A stretch of DNA of 64,000 nt from Hydrogenimonas cancrithermarum (GTDB lineage: Bacteria; Campylobacterota; Campylobacteria; Campylobacterales; Hydrogenimonadaceae). Numbering within the stretch: position 1 is the first letter of the stretch; every line of letters begins with the position of its first letter. The stretch lies in contig NZ_AP027370.1 in NCBI RefSeq assembly GCF_030296055.1, forward strand, positions 682,001 through 746,000, written 5' to 3'. The notes beneath the pieces are model-generated. The model ran no database searches. It saw only the letters and a list, made by a program, of their open reading frames with translations, and was not told where the DNA came from. Below are positions 26,434-36,090 of the stretch, in pieces. The position numbers and the translations under genes are program-made.

Positions 26434-27231
26434 CTATGCCGTCTCCACTCCCTCCTCCGCTTCATCGAAACGCTTCAAAAACAGTGTTCCTCCCCGATGC
26501 ACTTCATCGATCAAAAATGCATAGGCATCCTTTAGTTCGAATCCACTCGCAAGAAACATTTTTCGGCCACGTTTCAGCAAAAAGTCCGCCGCTTTGAGCT
26601 TCGTCACGATTCCACCCGTAGCGAAACTTCCATGGGGTGTACACTCCGCTTCCAACGACTCTTTCGGTATCTCCCGAACCACTTTGAGCGGTTTGGCATC
26701 TTCATACTTACGAGGGTCTTTATCGTAATAGCTGTCGATATCCGAAAGGATCACCAGAAGTTCCGCATCGAAATAGTGCGCCACATGTGCGGAAAGCTGA
26801 TCATTGTCGCCAAAAACGAGCTCTTCGGTCGCCGTCACGTCATTTTCGTTAATGATCGGTACGATGCCCTGTTCCAGCAACGTCTCCACCGCGCATTTGG
26901 CATGATAGGTCCGCTTTCTGGAGTCGAAGTCGTCTGCCGTCAGAAGGATCTGCGAAACGACGACATCGTGCTTTCCGAACTTCTTCTGATACATCGAGAT
27001 CAGTTTCGGCTGGCCGATCGAAGCGAGAGCCTGACGATTGGCCACAATCTTCTTGTCGAGTTTGCAGAGCGTATAGCCAGCGGCAACGGCCCCGGAACTG
27101 ACGAGGATAACTTCTATCCCTTTTTCCCTGACTTTGACAATCAGATCGACCAGAGCTGCCATCCGTTCTCTGACAACCCTGTTCTGTTCCGTGAGTACGG
27201 CACTGCCCACTTTGATGACGATGCGCTTCAT
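26434..27231 (-). CDS. proB: Glutamate 5-kinase (proline biosynthesis)
   Basis: 265 aa, the short form with only the amino-acid-kinase domain; the C-terminal PUA domain of E. coli ProB is absent, as is usual in Campylobacterota. Motifs: [33 protein letters not shown] and [10 protein letters not shown], with the substrate loop [14 protein letters not shown]. It phosphorylates glutamate as the first step to proline. The gene follows obg directly: its ATG is the base after the obg stop. Confidence 0.95.
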   Translation of the reverse strand: MKRIVIKVGSAVLTEQNRVVRERMAALVDLIVKVREKGIEVILVSSGAVAAGYTLCKLDKKIVANRQALASIGQPKLISMYQKKFGKHDVVVSQILLTADDFDSRKRTYHAKCAVETLLEQGIVPIINENDVTATEELVFGDNDQLSAHVAHYFDAELLVILSDIDSYYDKDPRKYEDAKPLKVVREIPKESLEAECTPHGSFATGGIVTKLKAADFLLKRGRKMFLASGFELKDAYAFLIDEVHRGGTLFLKRFDEAEEGVETA

Positions 27232-28302
27232 CTATTTGCCCATCACGTCTGCAAGCGCGAAGATCAGTGGTTGGATATTGATATTGGCCACCGAAGATAT
27301 CGGTATGACAAAGAGCGGATTTCTCCCTTCTTCGTTTCGATATCCCAGATAATTCTCATCGATGCCGTATTGTCCGAGCCCATCGTTGGCCTTCAGTCCC
27401 AATGCCTCGAGAAGCTCGCCCATCTTTTCGTTCGCCTCTTCAGGTGTCATCGCATCGATACGCGTCAATGCAATGGCGTAGGGGCGTTTGGCCAGCTCTT
27501 CGCTGTAACGCTCGAGTTCATTCTTGAGGGCTTCATACTGCTGTGCCACGTCACGATAGTTCGCCGCATCGATCATGTACAGAAGCGTCTTGGTCCGTTC
27601 GATATGCTTCAAAAACTCGATACCCAGGCCTTTTCCGTCGCTTGCCCCTTCGATGATACCGGGAATATCGGCCATGACGAATGCGCGGTAGTCGTCGATC
27701 GCGACAACGCCCAGTTTCGGTGTCAAAGTCGTAAACTCGTAATTGGCCACTTCCGGATGGGCGTTCGAGACGGTCGAGATGAGCGTCGACTTGCCGACAT
27801 TCGGGAAACCGACAAGGCCCACATCGGCAATCAGCTTCAGTTCGAGCCGCACATCTTTTTCCTCCCCCGGTTTTCCGGGCTGTGCATAGGTGGGACGCTG
27901 GTTGGTGGAGGACTTGAAATGGACATTGCCCAGGCCGCCCTTGCCACCTTCGAGAAACTTCACCTTCTCGCCATCTTCCGTCAGGTCGAGAAGCAGTTCA
28001 CCCGTCTCTTGGTCGATGACCTGCGTGCCGGGCGGGACTTTGACATAGAGCGATTCGCCCGTTTTTCCCGCACACTTTCTCGGCATGCCGGGCCGCCCGT
28101 TTTTGGCTTTCAGGTGCGTTTTTCCCTTGAAATGGGAGAGTGTATCGGTGTTTTTGTCCACGACGAACCAAACATCGCCGCCGCGTCCGCCATCGCCACC
28201 GTCGGGACCGCCCTTGTTTACAAATTTTTCACGTCTGAACGATGAACACCCCTGCCCACCTTTTCCGGAACTGAGTTTCAGTTCTACACTGTCTACAAAC
28301 AT
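27232..28302 (-). CDS. obg: GTPase Obg (ribosome assembly)
   Basis: 356 aa. The glycine-rich Obg fold ([20 protein letters not shown]) is followed by the G domain: G1 [11 protein letters not shown]3 [16 protein letters not shown] and an ALTRIDA guanine-recognition segment. It acts in large ribosomal subunit maturation. The order rplU-rpmA-obg-proB is the common conserved arrangement. Confidence 0.97.
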   Translation of the reverse strand: MFVDSVELKLSSGKGGQGCSSFRREKFVNKGGPDGGDGGRGGDVWFVVDKNTDTLSHFKGKTHLKAKNGRPGMPRKCAGKTGESLYVKVPPGTQVIDQETGELLLDLTEDGEKVKFLEGGKGGLGNVHFKSSTNQRPTYAQPGKPGEEKDVRLELKLIADVGLVGFPNVGKSTLISTVSNAHPEVANYEFTTLTPKLGVVAIDDYRAFVMADIPGIIEGASDGKGLGIEFLKHIERTKTLLYMIDAANYRDVAQQYEALKNELERYSEELAKRPYAIALTRIDAMTPEEANEKMGELLEALGLKANDGLGQYGIDENYLGYRNEEGRNPLFVIPISSVANINIQPLIFALADVMGK

Positions 28303-28377
28303 ATACTATTGCCTTAAAGTTTTTTGATATAAAATATCAAATTTTTATCGATTTGTCAAAAAGAGTTGGGAAGAAAA

Positions 28378-28398
28378 ACGGCACCGTATGGATGCCGT
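28378..28398 (-). terminator. Terminator after rpmA
   Basis: ACGGCA ... TGCCGT hairpin followed on the minus strand by TTTTTC, 15 bases beyond the rpmA stop. It separates rplU-rpmA from obg-proB, at least partly. Confidence 0.7.
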
Positions 28399-28412
28399 CA
28401 AAAATGAGAAGA

Positions 28413-28667
28413 TTATGCGGGGTAGACAGAAACTTTTTTGCGATGCTTGTCTTTACGCTCATACTTGACGACACCGTCGATGAGTGCGTAAAGCGTATGA
28501 TCTTTGCCCATACCGACATTGTTGCCCGGATGGATTTTCGTGCCACGCTGGCGATAGATGATATTGCCTGCGATGACTTCCTGTCCACCGATTTTCTTGA
28601 CGCCTAATCTGCGACCCGCTGAATCGCGGTTATTCTGGGTTGAACCCTGACCTTTCTTGTGAGCCAT
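28413..28667 (-). CDS. rpmA: 50S ribosomal protein L27
   Basis: 84 aa. It begins [18 protein letters not shown] and continues [20 protein letters not shown], fully typical. There is no N-terminal cleavable extension as found in Firmicutes. Confidence 0.98.
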   Translation of the reverse strand: MAHKKGQGSTQNNRDSAGRRLGVKKIGGQEVIAGNIIYRQRGTKIHPGNNVGMGKDHTLYALIDGVVKYERKDKHRKKVSVYPA

Positions 28668-28689
28668 ATTTATCTCCTTTTTTTACGGT

Positions 28690-28775
28690 AATCGAACAAA
28701 GTACGCTTACCTAGCGCTAACGCTGTCTCCGCTTCGGCAGCGGTCCCGCCACGCTAGCGTGGCTTTGCTCCCTAA
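28690..28775. repeat. Palindromic spacer between rplU and rpmA
   Basis: Contains the perfect 16-bp palindrome GCCACGCTAGCGTGGC (28748-28763) and the nested hairpins AGCG-CTAA-CGCT and CCGCTTCGGCAGCGG just before it. Could act as an RNA attenuator/processing site or be a REP-like insertion. Confidence 0.5.
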
Positions 28776-28778
28776 GAG

Positions 28779-29087
28779 TTATGCGATTTTCGTAATGCGT
28801 ACGCGAGTGAAATCTCGGCGGAAGCCACGCTTGAGCTTGCTATCTTTACGACGTCGTTTTTTGTAGATGACAATCTTTCTTTCACGACCCTCGTTGATCA
28901 CTTCCGCTTCGACAACAGCGCCATCGACGAACGGTGTACCGATTTTGAGGTCTCCGTCGTTGTCGACAGCCAATACCTCTTTGATTTCAACTTTGGCTTT
29001 CGGCTCGAGGCCCATATGATCGAGGCAGAGGATGTCGCCTTCGCTGACCTTGTACTGCTTGCCGCCATGCTTGATAATTGCTGTCAT
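28779..29087 (-). CDS. rplU: 50S ribosomal protein L21
   Basis: 102 aa. It starts [18 protein letters not shown] and ends with the basic [23 protein letters not shown] segment typical of L21. First gene of the rplU-rpmA-obg-proB cluster. Confidence 0.98.
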   Translation of the reverse strand: MTAIIKHGGKQYKVSEGDILCLDHMGLEPKAKVEIKEVLAVDNDGDLKIGTPFVDGAVVEAEVINEGRERKIVIYKKRRRKDSKLKRGFRRDFTRVRITKIA

Positions 29088-29185
29088 GCCGTTTCCTTCT
29101 GTTTGTTTGTCAAGTATGCCAAACGATTTTAGTGGCGAATTATACCCATAGTATATTTAAGAATAGTTTAATAGGCACAGCTATT

Positions 29186-29584
29186 TCAGTCGGGAATCGG
29201 TGCTTCGACCAAAGCGATACACTCGATCTCGACCAGGGCGTTTTTGGGCAACGTTTTGACCGCAACGGTGCTGCGCGCGGGCTTATGAGCGTCGAACCAT
29301 TTTTCGTATACGGTATTGACAGCGGCGAAATCATCCATATCCGCCAGGAAAATCGTCGTTTTGACGACATTTTGCAGACTGCTGCCCGCCGCTTCGAGAA
29401 CCGCTTTGAGGTTTTTCATCACCTGTGCCGTCTGAAGTTCGATATCGTTTTGGACCATCACGCCATTGGGAGTCAAAGCGATCTGTCCGGATGTGAAGAC
29501 AAAATCACCCACTTTCATCGCCTGTGAATAAGGGCCGATCGCCTGTGGTGCATCGCCTGTTTGGATTGTTTTCATCATATTCAT
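29186..29584 (-). CDS. ridA: RidA family reactive-intermediate deaminase
   Basis: 132 aa. [44 protein letters not shown] and [20 protein letters not shown] are the family signatures, including the Arg of the active site. It hydrolyses enamine/imine intermediates from PLP enzymes and acts in the cytosol. Divergent from the M20 amidohydrolase gene. Confidence 0.95.
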   Translation of the reverse strand: MNMMKTIQTGDAPQAIGPYSQAMKVGDFVFTSGQIALTPNGVMVQNDIELQTAQVMKNLKAVLEAAGSSLQNVVKTTIFLADMDDFAAVNTVYEKWFDAHKPARSTVAVKTLPKNALVEIECIALVEAPIPD

Positions 29585-29653
29585 GCCTTTCGTTTTTGAG
29601 GATTATTATACATTAAGATGAGGGGTACTATTATTAAAAACAAGGAGGCTTTC

Positions 29654-30850
29654 ATGAAACTCGAAGAAGCGATACGAAAAGAGATAGACGGCATATTCGA
29701 CCAAATTATAAAGATTCGTCACGACATTCACCAAAATCCTGAACTTTCAGGAGAGGAACAGCAGACACGTCTACTCATTCGAGCCATCCTCGAAGCGGAA
29801 GGCATTCCTTTCAAAACTTTCGAAAAGCATTACGGTGTCGTTGCGGATATCATCAAAGACCCGGCACTTCCCACAGTTGCCATTCGAGGCGATATGGATG
29901 CCCTGCCCATGCCGGAAAACAGTGCCAAACCCTACGCTTCCAGAAAAGAGGGGATCATGCATGCATGTGGACACGATGCCCATACGGCGATCGCGCTCGG
30001 ATGTGCCCTCGTGCTGAACCGCTTCAAAGAGCGTCTGCCGGGCAATGTCCGTATCATCTTCCAACCTTCGGAAGAGGTACTCGAAGGTGGAAGCAACCAG
30101 ATGATAGAAGATGGTGCACTCGATGGGGTCGCCGCCATCTTCGGCCTGCATGCCTACCCCTACCTGAGAACCGGTCAAATCGGCTACAAATATGGCGTCA
30201 TGATGGCTTCCGCCGACACGTTCAGTTTCGACATTTACGGCAAAACCGCCCACGGCGCGCGTCCGCACGAGGGAATCGACGCAGTGCTTGTGACAGCCAT
30301 GGCGATCAACTCGCTCAACCATATCGTCAGCCGGCGTATCGACCCGCTGCATCCGGCCGTTATCTCGATGGGAAAGATCGAAGGGGGCAAGGCGCCCAAT
30401 ATCATCTGCGACTTCGTCACGGTTGCCGGAACGGTTCGGACCGTCAATGAATCGGTTCGCAAAAAGATCCCGGAGATGATGGAGACGACGATCAAGGGAA
30501 TCTGCGAGGCGATGGATGCGAAGTATCACTTCAGGTATGAATTCGGCCCACCGGAACTGACCAACAACGATCATATGGTCGATATCGTCAAAGCCGCTGC
30601 CGAAGAGGTCGTCGGGCAAGAGGGGCTTGTGGATCTCGTCGATCCCGTCATGGGCGGCGAAGATTTTTCACGCTATCTTCAGATCGTGCCGGGAGCCTTT
30701 TTCCGCCTCGGAATCTGCAACGAAGCCAAAGGCACCTGTGTACCGCAACACAACACCCGTTTCGACGTCGACGACGACTCTCTCGCGATCGGCATAAAAA
30801 TTTTGTCGCTCAGCGCCGTCAAAGCCCTCGATGAAATGAGGAAAAAGTAG
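29654..30850 (+). CDS. M20 family amidohydrolase (hippurate hydrolase-like)
   Basis: 398 aa from ATG 29654, preceded by AAGGAGG; a longer frame from 29618 lacks a ribosome site. Metal-binding motifs: GDMDALPM, HACGHDAHTAI, IIFQPSEEVLEGGSN and MGGEDFSRY. It belongs to the HipO/N-acyl-amino-acid amidohydrolase branch (M20D). The amino-acid-type amide substrate is not defined by sequence. One base separates its stop from the next gene, so the two are co-expressed. Confidence 0.9.
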   Translation: MKLEEAIRKEIDGIFDQIIKIRHDIHQNPELSGEEQQTRLLIRAILEAEGIPFKTFEKHYGVVADIIKDPALPTVAIRGDMDALPMPENSAKPYASRKEGIMHACGHDAHTAIALGCALVLNRFKERLPGNVRIIFQPSEEVLEGGSNQMIEDGALDGVAAIFGLHAYPYLRTGQIGYKYGVMMASADTFSFDIYGKTAHGARPHEGIDAVLVTAMAINSLNHIVSRRIDPLHPAVISMGKIEGGKAPNIICDFVTVAGTVRTVNESVRKKIPEMMETTIKGICEAMDAKYHFRYEFGPPELTNNDHMVDIVKAAAEEVVGQEGLVDLVDPVMGGEDFSRYLQIVPGAFFRLGICNEAKGTCVPQHNTRFDVDDDSLAIGIKILSLSAVKALDEMRKK

Positions 30851-32296
30851 ATGAGGCATCTTGTCTCGCTCGCCATTCCCAACGACAAACGCTATATTCC
30901 TCTGACTCTCAACCTCATCAAAGAGGCTGCACAGCTGGCACAGATCGGTCAAAAAGATACGATTGAAATCATCGATGCGAGCAGAGAACTCCTCTACAAC
31001 GCCGTTTTACATGCCTATCCGAAACATATGAACGGGCCGATCGACATCGAGATCCATTTTCTGTCGCATGGCATCGAGATCACCATTCACGATATGGGGC
31101 TTCCTTTCGATTTCGACCGCTATATGGCTTCTGAAAACGAAGGAGGGCTCAAAAGAATTCGGCATTATGTCGACGAACTCCGCTTTGTCAATCTTGGAAA
31201 AAAAGGAAAGTCGTTTACAGTTTTCAAATCACATCCGATCGACTTCGAAGAGATGGTTTTCCGGCCCTACTCCGATCTCGAAGACGAGTCTCCCGCTTCG
31301 TTGAAGCCTGCCTCGATACAGATCCGCGATTTTGAGCCGGGAGACGAGGAAGCGATCAGCCGGCTCATTTACAACAACTATACCTACAGTTATTACAAGT
31401 CGCTCTTCTATTATCCCAAACGGATCCGTGAGCTCAACGAAAAGGGTGAAATCGCCTCCATCGTGGCCCAGACCAAAGAGGGTAAAATCGTCGGGCACTT
31501 CGCGTTGGTCAGAATATCCGACTCCAACATCGCGGAAATCGGCGTCGCAGTCGTTCATCCGGAGTACAAAGGCAAGGGTATCATGAACGCGATGCTCGGG
31601 CGCATCCAGCAGCGTGCGAAAGAGATGGGTCTCGATGCGATTTTCGGAGAGGCACTGATGCTGCATCCTTTTAGCCAGCGGGCAAATCTGCATCATGGCT
31701 TCGGTGAAAGCGCCCTTCTGCTCGGCATCGTCCCCAACACCGTCTCCCTGACCGATCCAAACGCCGTCAGAACCCAAAAGCGTGCTGCCGTACTTGTCGG
31801 CTACAAAATTCTGAACAAGACGGAGACTCGGGCCATTTTCGTACCCAAAGCGTACAAAAATCTCGTCGAGACGATCTATGCGAACAATCATCTGAAAATT
31901 ACGACGCCCGAAGTGAAAAAGAGACCTCCGCTCAATCTTATCGGGTATGAGTTGAGTGACTATACACAGACCGGCACCCTGATTATCGACAGAATCTGCA
32001 GCGACTTCACCCATACCTTGCGCCATTACCTCCATCTTCTCTACAAAAAGCATGTCGACATGATCTACGCCGATATCAACCTGATGCAGTGCAATCGAGT
32101 CGATGAAGCGGTAAAGATTTTAAAAGAGGAGGGGTTTGTCTTCAGCGGTATACTTTTTTTCAGAAAAGGGAGTGATGACTACCTGCGGCTTCAAATGCCG
32201 AACAGCGATAATGTGGAGATGCGGCAGATCGTCTGCCACTCGGATTTCTGCCATCGACTGCTCGATGTCATCACTGCCGAGTTCGACGCGTTTTGA
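30851..32296 (+). CDS. HATPase (anti-sigma-factor type)-GNAT acetyltransferase fusion
   Basis: 481 aa. Residues 1-125 are an RsbW-like ATP-binding domain (DASRELLYNAVLHAYP as N-box, ITIHDMGLPFDF as G1-box). From residue about 155 a GNAT domain follows (IRDFEPGDEEAISRLIYNNY, IAEIGVAVVHPEYKGKGIMNA with the acetyl-CoA Q/R-x-x-G-x-G/A-like loop). The C-terminal 170 residues look like a second, degenerate GNAT-like unit (VDMIYADINLMQCN ... LKEEGFVFSGILFF). The combination suggests a regulator that couples a partner-switching kinase fold to acetylation; targets are unknown. Its end overlaps the convergent thioredoxin-like gene by 26 bases. Confidence 0.75.
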   Translation: MRHLVSLAIPNDKRYIPLTLNLIKEAAQLAQIGQKDTIEIIDASRELLYNAVLHAYPKHMNGPIDIEIHFLSHGIEITIHDMGLPFDFDRYMASENEGGLKRIRHYVDELRFVNLGKKGKSFTVFKSHPIDFEEMVFRPYSDLEDESPASLKPASIQIRDFEPGDEEAISRLIYNNYTYSYYKSLFYYPKRIRELNEKGEIASIVAQTKEGKIVGHFALVRISDSNIAEIGVAVVHPEYKGKGIMNAMLGRIQQRAKEMGLDAIFGEALMLHPFSQRANLHHGFGESALLLGIVPNTVSLTDPNAVRTQKRAAVLVGYKILNKTETRAIFVPKAYKNLVETIYANNHLKITTPEVKKRPPLNLIGYELSDYTQTGTLIIDRICSDFTHTLRHYLHLLYKKHVDMIYADINLMQCNRVDEAVKILKEEGFVFSGILFFRKGSDDYLRLQMPNSDNVEMRQIVCHSDFCHRLLDVITAEFDAF

Positions 32297-32684
32297 GCCG
32301 GCGTATCGCCATCGTCAAATCACTCATATAGTCATCCGGTTCCCAATAGCCCGCAACCGGTTTCATAAGCATCTTTTCGTTCGATGTCAAAAAAAATGTT
32401 GTCGGGACCATCGGAGATTTGATGAAATCGGGAAAATCCAGGTTTTCCCGGTAGACGATAACCGGCACAAAATGATTATTGATATAAGTAACTACTTCGG
32501 GGTTTTGCAGTGTTCTGTTCTCCAGTTTTCGACACCAGCGGCAGGTATGTGACACCAACAGAACGAGCATCGGCTTGCCCATTCTTTTCGCTTCCACCTT
32601 GGCTGCATCGTAATTTGGCTGCCAATTCACTTCCGCCATCAGAAATCCGGCAAGTGTCAAAAAGAGTATCAACAATTTCTTCAT
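32271..32684 (-). CDS. Exported thioredoxin-fold protein (CRWC)
   Basis: 137 aa with a signal peptide (MKKLLILFLTLAGFLMAEV) and a thioredoxin-like core: GKPMLVLLVSHTCRWCRKLE with active-site CRWC and cis-Pro in SPMVPTTFF. It resembles the DUF255/SoxW-type thiol reductases. Probably keeps periplasmic cysteines reduced, for example during cytochrome c maturation. The 3' end overlaps the convergent HATPase-GNAT gene. Confidence 0.85.
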   Translation of the reverse strand: MKKLLILFLTLAGFLMAEVNWQPNYDAAKVEAKRMGKPMLVLLVSHTCRWCRKLENRTLQNPEVVTYINNHFVPVIVYRENLDFPDFIKSPMVPTTFFLTSNEKMLMKPVAGYWEPDDYMSDLTMAIRRLKTRRTRQ

Positions 32685-32742
32685 TCATTCCCCTCTATGA
32701 TTTTTTCTTATTTTAAAGAATGTTTGTGGAATGTTTGTGGAG

Positions 32743-33846
32743 TTAAAATGATTTAATTACTTCATCGAAGACCCGCTTAAGCCCCTCTACCTCTTCGGGA
32801 GTCGTTCGCTCGTTGGGTGCGTGGATCGTATCGTTTTTGACACCGAATTCGACGACATCGACGCCGAATTCGGCCAAAAACCGTGCATCGCTCGTACCTC
32901 CGGCGGTAGAGTATTTCGTATCGATACCCGTTTCATCTTTGATCGCAGCGGTTATCGCTTTGACGATTTTGGAAGCCTTGTCCGTCATAAAAGGCGCAGC
33001 CGACTGATTCAACGTAAGAATGTAGTTCATGTCCTTGAAATAGCGGTCGACGAAACTCTCGATATCGGTTTTGGATGTTTTGGTGTTGTTGCGGACGTTG
33101 AACATCATCTTCAGTTTCCCGGGTGTGACGTTCGTCACCTCCATACCGGCACGAATGTCGGTGATGACGAATTTGCTCGGGGCAAAAAACTCATCCCCTT
33201 CGTCCAGGTCGACGCCGGCGATATACGGAAGCACCTGCGCCACCTTATGGATCGGATTGACCGCCTTTTCCGGATAGGCCGCATGCCCCTGTTTTCCGAT
33301 CTTTTCGATAATCCCGTTGATCGAACCGCGCCGGCCGATCTTGATCGCATCGCCAAATACCTCTTCACAGGTCGGTTCGGCGACAATCGCGTAGTCGGGC
33401 AGAAAGTTTTTCTCTTCGAGATATTTCAGCACCTCGATCGTTCCATGCTTCGCATCACCCTCCTCGTCACTCGTCAAAAGCAGCGACAAAGTTCCGTTGA
33501 AATGTTCGGCTTCACGACACGCCTGTACGAACGCCGCCACACCGCTTTTCATATCCTGAGCACCGCGGGCATAGATGAAACCATTTTCGAACTTCGGTAC
33601 AAACGGATCGCTCCCCCACCCGTCACCCGGCGGGACGACATCGATATGGCCTGCAAAACAAAGATGCGGACCTTCTCCAAATTTTTTGTAAAGAAAAAGG
33701 TTCTTGACATTGACCCTGTTGATCCACTCCGCCTCGAAGCCATCGAGATAGTCCCGAATGAATGTCAGCGCCCCCTCGTCGTTCGGTGTCACGGAAGGGT
33801 AGGAGAGAAGTTTGACGAAGAGTTCTATCGTATCGAGTTTATGCAC
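32743..33846 (-). CDS. dapE: Succinyl-diaminopimelate desuccinylase
   Basis: 367 aa. M20A motifs: CFAGHIDVVPPGDGW, ARGAQDMKSGVAAFV, LTSDEEGDAKHGT, VAEPTCEEVFGD and TAGGTSDARF, the last typical of DapE. It produces LL-diaminopimelate for lysine and peptidoglycan. Start ATG 33846 lies 12 bases after the lipoprotein gene, suggesting co-transcription with the exbB-exbD genes. Confidence 0.94.
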   Translation of the reverse strand: MHKLDTIELFVKLLSYPSVTPNDEGALTFIRDYLDGFEAEWINRVNVKNLFLYKKFGEGPHLCFAGHIDVVPPGDGWGSDPFVPKFENGFIYARGAQDMKSGVAAFVQACREAEHFNGTLSLLLTSDEEGDAKHGTIEVLKYLEEKNFLPDYAIVAEPTCEEVFGDAIKIGRRGSINGIIEKIGKQGHAAYPEKAVNPIHKVAQVLPYIAGVDLDEGDEFFAPSKFVITDIRAGMEVTNVTPGKLKMMFNVRNNTKTSKTDIESFVDRYFKDMNYILTLNQSAAPFMTDKASKIVKAITAAIKDETGIDTKYSTAGGTSDARFLAEFGVDVVEFGVKNDTIHAPNERTTPEEVEGLKRVFDEVIKSF

Positions 33847-33858
33847 TGCAGAACCTTC

Positions 33859-34200
33859 TCAATATTCAGGGTTTTCATAAAAGATATAGGGCGTGAAGTT
33901 GCTGATTTCGAAATAGAGCTTCTTCTCTCCTTCGTCTCTTTTGAAGTTGAAGTTTTTATCGAGATAGCCATAGCCGTAACGGTATTGGCGCGGCGTACCG
34001 TCATCCGTTCCCTTTGCCGTGGAAAGCTTGTCGATCTTGATGAAACGCATCACGAGCTTCCCTCCTTCATAAATATCGAGAACACCGTCGGTGCCGGTCC
34101 AGTTCTGCATCGCCCGCCCCAGTTTGTTCTGCGTCTCCTGGGTACATCCCCCCAGCCATATGAGTGTCGTAAACAGCAAAAGCGTTGTCACTCTCTTCAT
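33859..34200 (-). CDS. Small lipoprotein, unknown function
   Basis: 113 aa from ATG 34200, with GAGGAGGGGAAC directly upstream; the longer frame to 34275 overlaps exbD and has no ribosome site. The lipobox is LIWLGGC (Cys around residue 19). The rest is polar with LDIYEGGKLVMRFIKIDKL and RYGYGYLDKNFNFK, a strand-rich small domain seen in Campylobacterota but without assigned role. It overlaps the end of exbD in no frame and follows it closely. Confidence 0.7.
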   Translation of the reverse strand: MKRVTTLLLFTTLIWLGGCTQETQNKLGRAMQNWTGTDGVLDIYEGGKLVMRFIKIDKLSTAKGTDDGTPRQYRYGYGYLDKNFNFKRDEGEKKLYFEISNFTPYIFYENPEY

Positions 34201-34231
34201 GTTCCCCTCCTCTTTTTGATCGATTGTAGCA

Positions 34232-34621
34232 TTACTGCGCAGCTTTTTCAACCAGTGCCAGATTGTTGAGCCCATGCTTTTTCAAAAGATCGAAAAGTTT
34301 GATAATCTGTTCATACTCAACCTTTTTGTCGATCCGTACAATGACCGGTAGGCTCTTCTCTTCGATCCGGGAGAGTTCTTCATCCAGTTTTTTGAAATCC
34401 ACCGTATGGTCGTTGAATGCCAGCGAGTCTCTGTTCATCTCTATGATCGCCTCTTTTTTCTTGACCATTTTACCCCCCTCTTTACCTTCCGGAAGATTCA
34501 GAAGAAGTGCCAGTTCGTCTTTTTTGAAAACCGAAGTGACCAGAAAAAATATCAGTAACAAAAATACGACATCGACAAGCGGTGTCATATCGAGGGTAAG
34601 GGACTCTCTTCGTCTCATCAC
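34232..34621 (-). CDS. exbD: ExbD/TolR biopolymer transport protein
   Basis: 129 aa. LTLDMTPLVDVVFLLLIFFLVTSVF contains the single membrane helix with the essential Asp; a periplasmic domain (IVRIDKKVEYEQIIKLFDLL) follows. It forms the proton channel with ExbB to energise TonB. Its ATG overlaps the exbB stop (ATGA). Confidence 0.93.
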   Translation of the reverse strand: MMRRRESLTLDMTPLVDVVFLLLIFFLVTSVFKKDELALLLNLPEGKEGGKMVKKKEAIIEMNRDSLAFNDHTVDFKKLDEELSRIEEKSLPVIVRIDKKVEYEQIIKLFDLLKKHGLNNLALVEKAAQ

Positions 34622-35142
34622 TTCGATCCGTAAAAGTGGAAAAGAAGTTCCGCTTCGAGATTCGCTTCGATCCTGTCCAGATAGGCGATCAGGTAGTTGT
34701 AACCGATCGTATGGATAATCGCGACGATCAATCCCCCCACCGTCGTCACAAGTGCCATCGAGATACCCTTCGCGAAACTCGAGGGATCGCCCATTCCGAC
34801 TTTTGCGATCGCTTCAAAGGCCATCAGAACACCGATGACCGTTCCAAGCAATCCGAAAAGTGTCGCTGTCGTCGCAACGATCTTGATTGTCGGCATCCCT
34901 TTTTCAAGCCTTTTCAGGCGGCTCTGCAACAACTCTTTGATAACGAGCAAAACAGTCTCGTTCTCTCCCGATCCTATCGCCGAAAACTCTTCGACAATCG
35001 CATGCGCGTGTACTTTTATCTTTCCATTGTAGAGCCAGTACTGTATCGCTTTGGTGACCATTATGGCGACGCCCAGGGTATTCATGGCGATAAGAACCTC
35101 CATGATGACACCACCCGATTCGATATACTCCATCAGACTCAT
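34618..35142 (-). CDS. exbB: ExbB/TolQ proton-channel protein
   Basis: 174 aa with three membrane helices. TATLFGLLGTVIGVLMAFEA and ISMALVTTVGGLIVAIIHTIGYNYL are the conserved pore helices. It partners with ExbD and TonB encoded on either side, 13 bases from tonB. Confidence 0.93.
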   Translation of the reverse strand: MSLMEYIESGGVIMEVLIAMNTLGVAIMVTKAIQYWLYNGKIKVHAHAIVEEFSAIGSGENETVLLVIKELLQSRLKRLEKGMPTIKIVATTATLFGLLGTVIGVLMAFEAIAKVGMGDPSSFAKGISMALVTTVGGLIVAIIHTIGYNYLIAYLDRIEANLEAELLFHFYGSK

Positions 35143-35155
35143 GACATTTCCTGTT

Positions 35156-35929
35156 TTATTTCAATCGATAGTTGATCGGCACGGTGAGTATCAGCCGCTC
35201 TTCATCAAAAACTTTCGGTAGCGGACCGAATGTTCCAATTTCGTTCACCGTTTTGAGTGCCGCACGGTTGAGTCTTCGATATTTCGAAGCCCGAACCACT
35301 TTGGCGCAGCAAACACTGCCGTCTCTTTGAATGACAAATTGTACCTCAACCTCACCGGTTTGTCGAAGTTTTTTCGCAATCCTCGGATAATATTTCTTTC
35401 TCTCGATCATCTGTCGCACCTTTTTGAGATATTCGGCCTTTTGTCGTTCAAGCTTTTCCAGATCGAGCTTCTGTGCCGATACGGACGGCTTTTTCGCCAT
35501 AGGGGTAGGCGAAGGAGCGGAAACGGGTGCTTCATGTTTTTCTATTGTCGGTTCGAAACTCTTGTCGACTTTTTTTGCGACACTCTTGCGGACTTCATCG
35601 GCCGGCTTCGGAAGAGGTTTGACTTCGGGTTTCGGTTTGGGCCGTGGTTTCGGCTTCGGCTTCGGCTTCGGCTTTGGTTTTGGTTTGACCTTCTCGGGTT
35701 TGGCAAGAGGCTTCGGACGCCGCTGTTGTGGTACCGGTTTCAATGTCGGCTTCGGTTTGCAGACCTCTTTTTCCGATGCAATCCGCAAACGTACAGCACG
35801 CTCTTTTACCACAGGTTTTTGTGAAGCGGGCTCGAGATGAACATAGAGCAGAATCAACGCTTCGGCAACGACGACGGTAATCAAAATGGAAAAGAAGAGA
35901 TAGCGCCCTACATATTTTTCGTCAAACAC
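35156..35929 (-). CDS. tonB: TonB energy-transducing protein
   Basis: 257 aa. An N-terminal membrane anchor (YLFFSILITVVVAEALILLYV) is followed by a Pro/Lys-rich periplasmic spacer (residues about 55-115, with a run of KP repeats) and a C-terminal domain, YYPRIAKKLRQTGEVEVQFVI then ASKYRRLNRAALKTV. It transmits the proton-motive force to outer-membrane receptors. No receptor gene lies next to it here. Confidence 0.92.
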   Translation of the reverse strand: MFDEKYVGRYLFFSILITVVVAEALILLYVHLEPASQKPVVKERAVRLRIASEKEVCKPKPTLKPVPQQRRPKPLAKPEKVKPKPKPKPKPKPKPRPKPKPEVKPLPKPADEVRKSVAKKVDKSFEPTIEKHEAPVSAPSPTPMAKKPSVSAQKLDLEKLERQKAEYLKKVRQMIERKKYYPRIAKKLRQTGEVEVQFVIQRDGSVCCAKVVRASKYRRLNRAALKTVNEIGTFGPLPKVFDEERLILTVPINYRLK

Positions 35930-36033
35930 CGTACCTGCCTTTGATCTCGACCCCCATTGCTTCGGTTGAAACAGTGATTATATACAAAAGAGGTTAGGCA
36001 AAAATTAAAATAGACTTTAAAATGAATATTATC

Positions 36034-36046
36034 GCACTTTAAGTGC
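36034..36046. promoter_or_regulatory. 13-bp palindrome between tonB and the GGDEF-EAL gene
   Basis: GCACTT-T-AAGTGC, a perfect palindrome in the AT-rich intergenic region of two divergent genes, 45 bases from the GGDEF-EAL start. Candidate operator; no known regulator is recognised. Confidence 0.35.
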
Positions 36047-36090
36047 AATCTCTATAAAATAAATACACTTTTAATTATAATGGTAAATAG

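Noticed and set aside
26632-28245. 537-aa open frame on the plus strand over obg and proB
   Set aside because: Antisense to two recognised genes with no family signal.
32821-34269. 482-aa plus-strand frame over dapE and the lipoprotein
   Set aside because: Antisense shadow without ribosome site or domain.
35620-35760. Tandem repeat in the TonB gene
   Set aside because: Codon-level repeat of the Pro-Lys spacer in TonB, an ordinary feature of the family.
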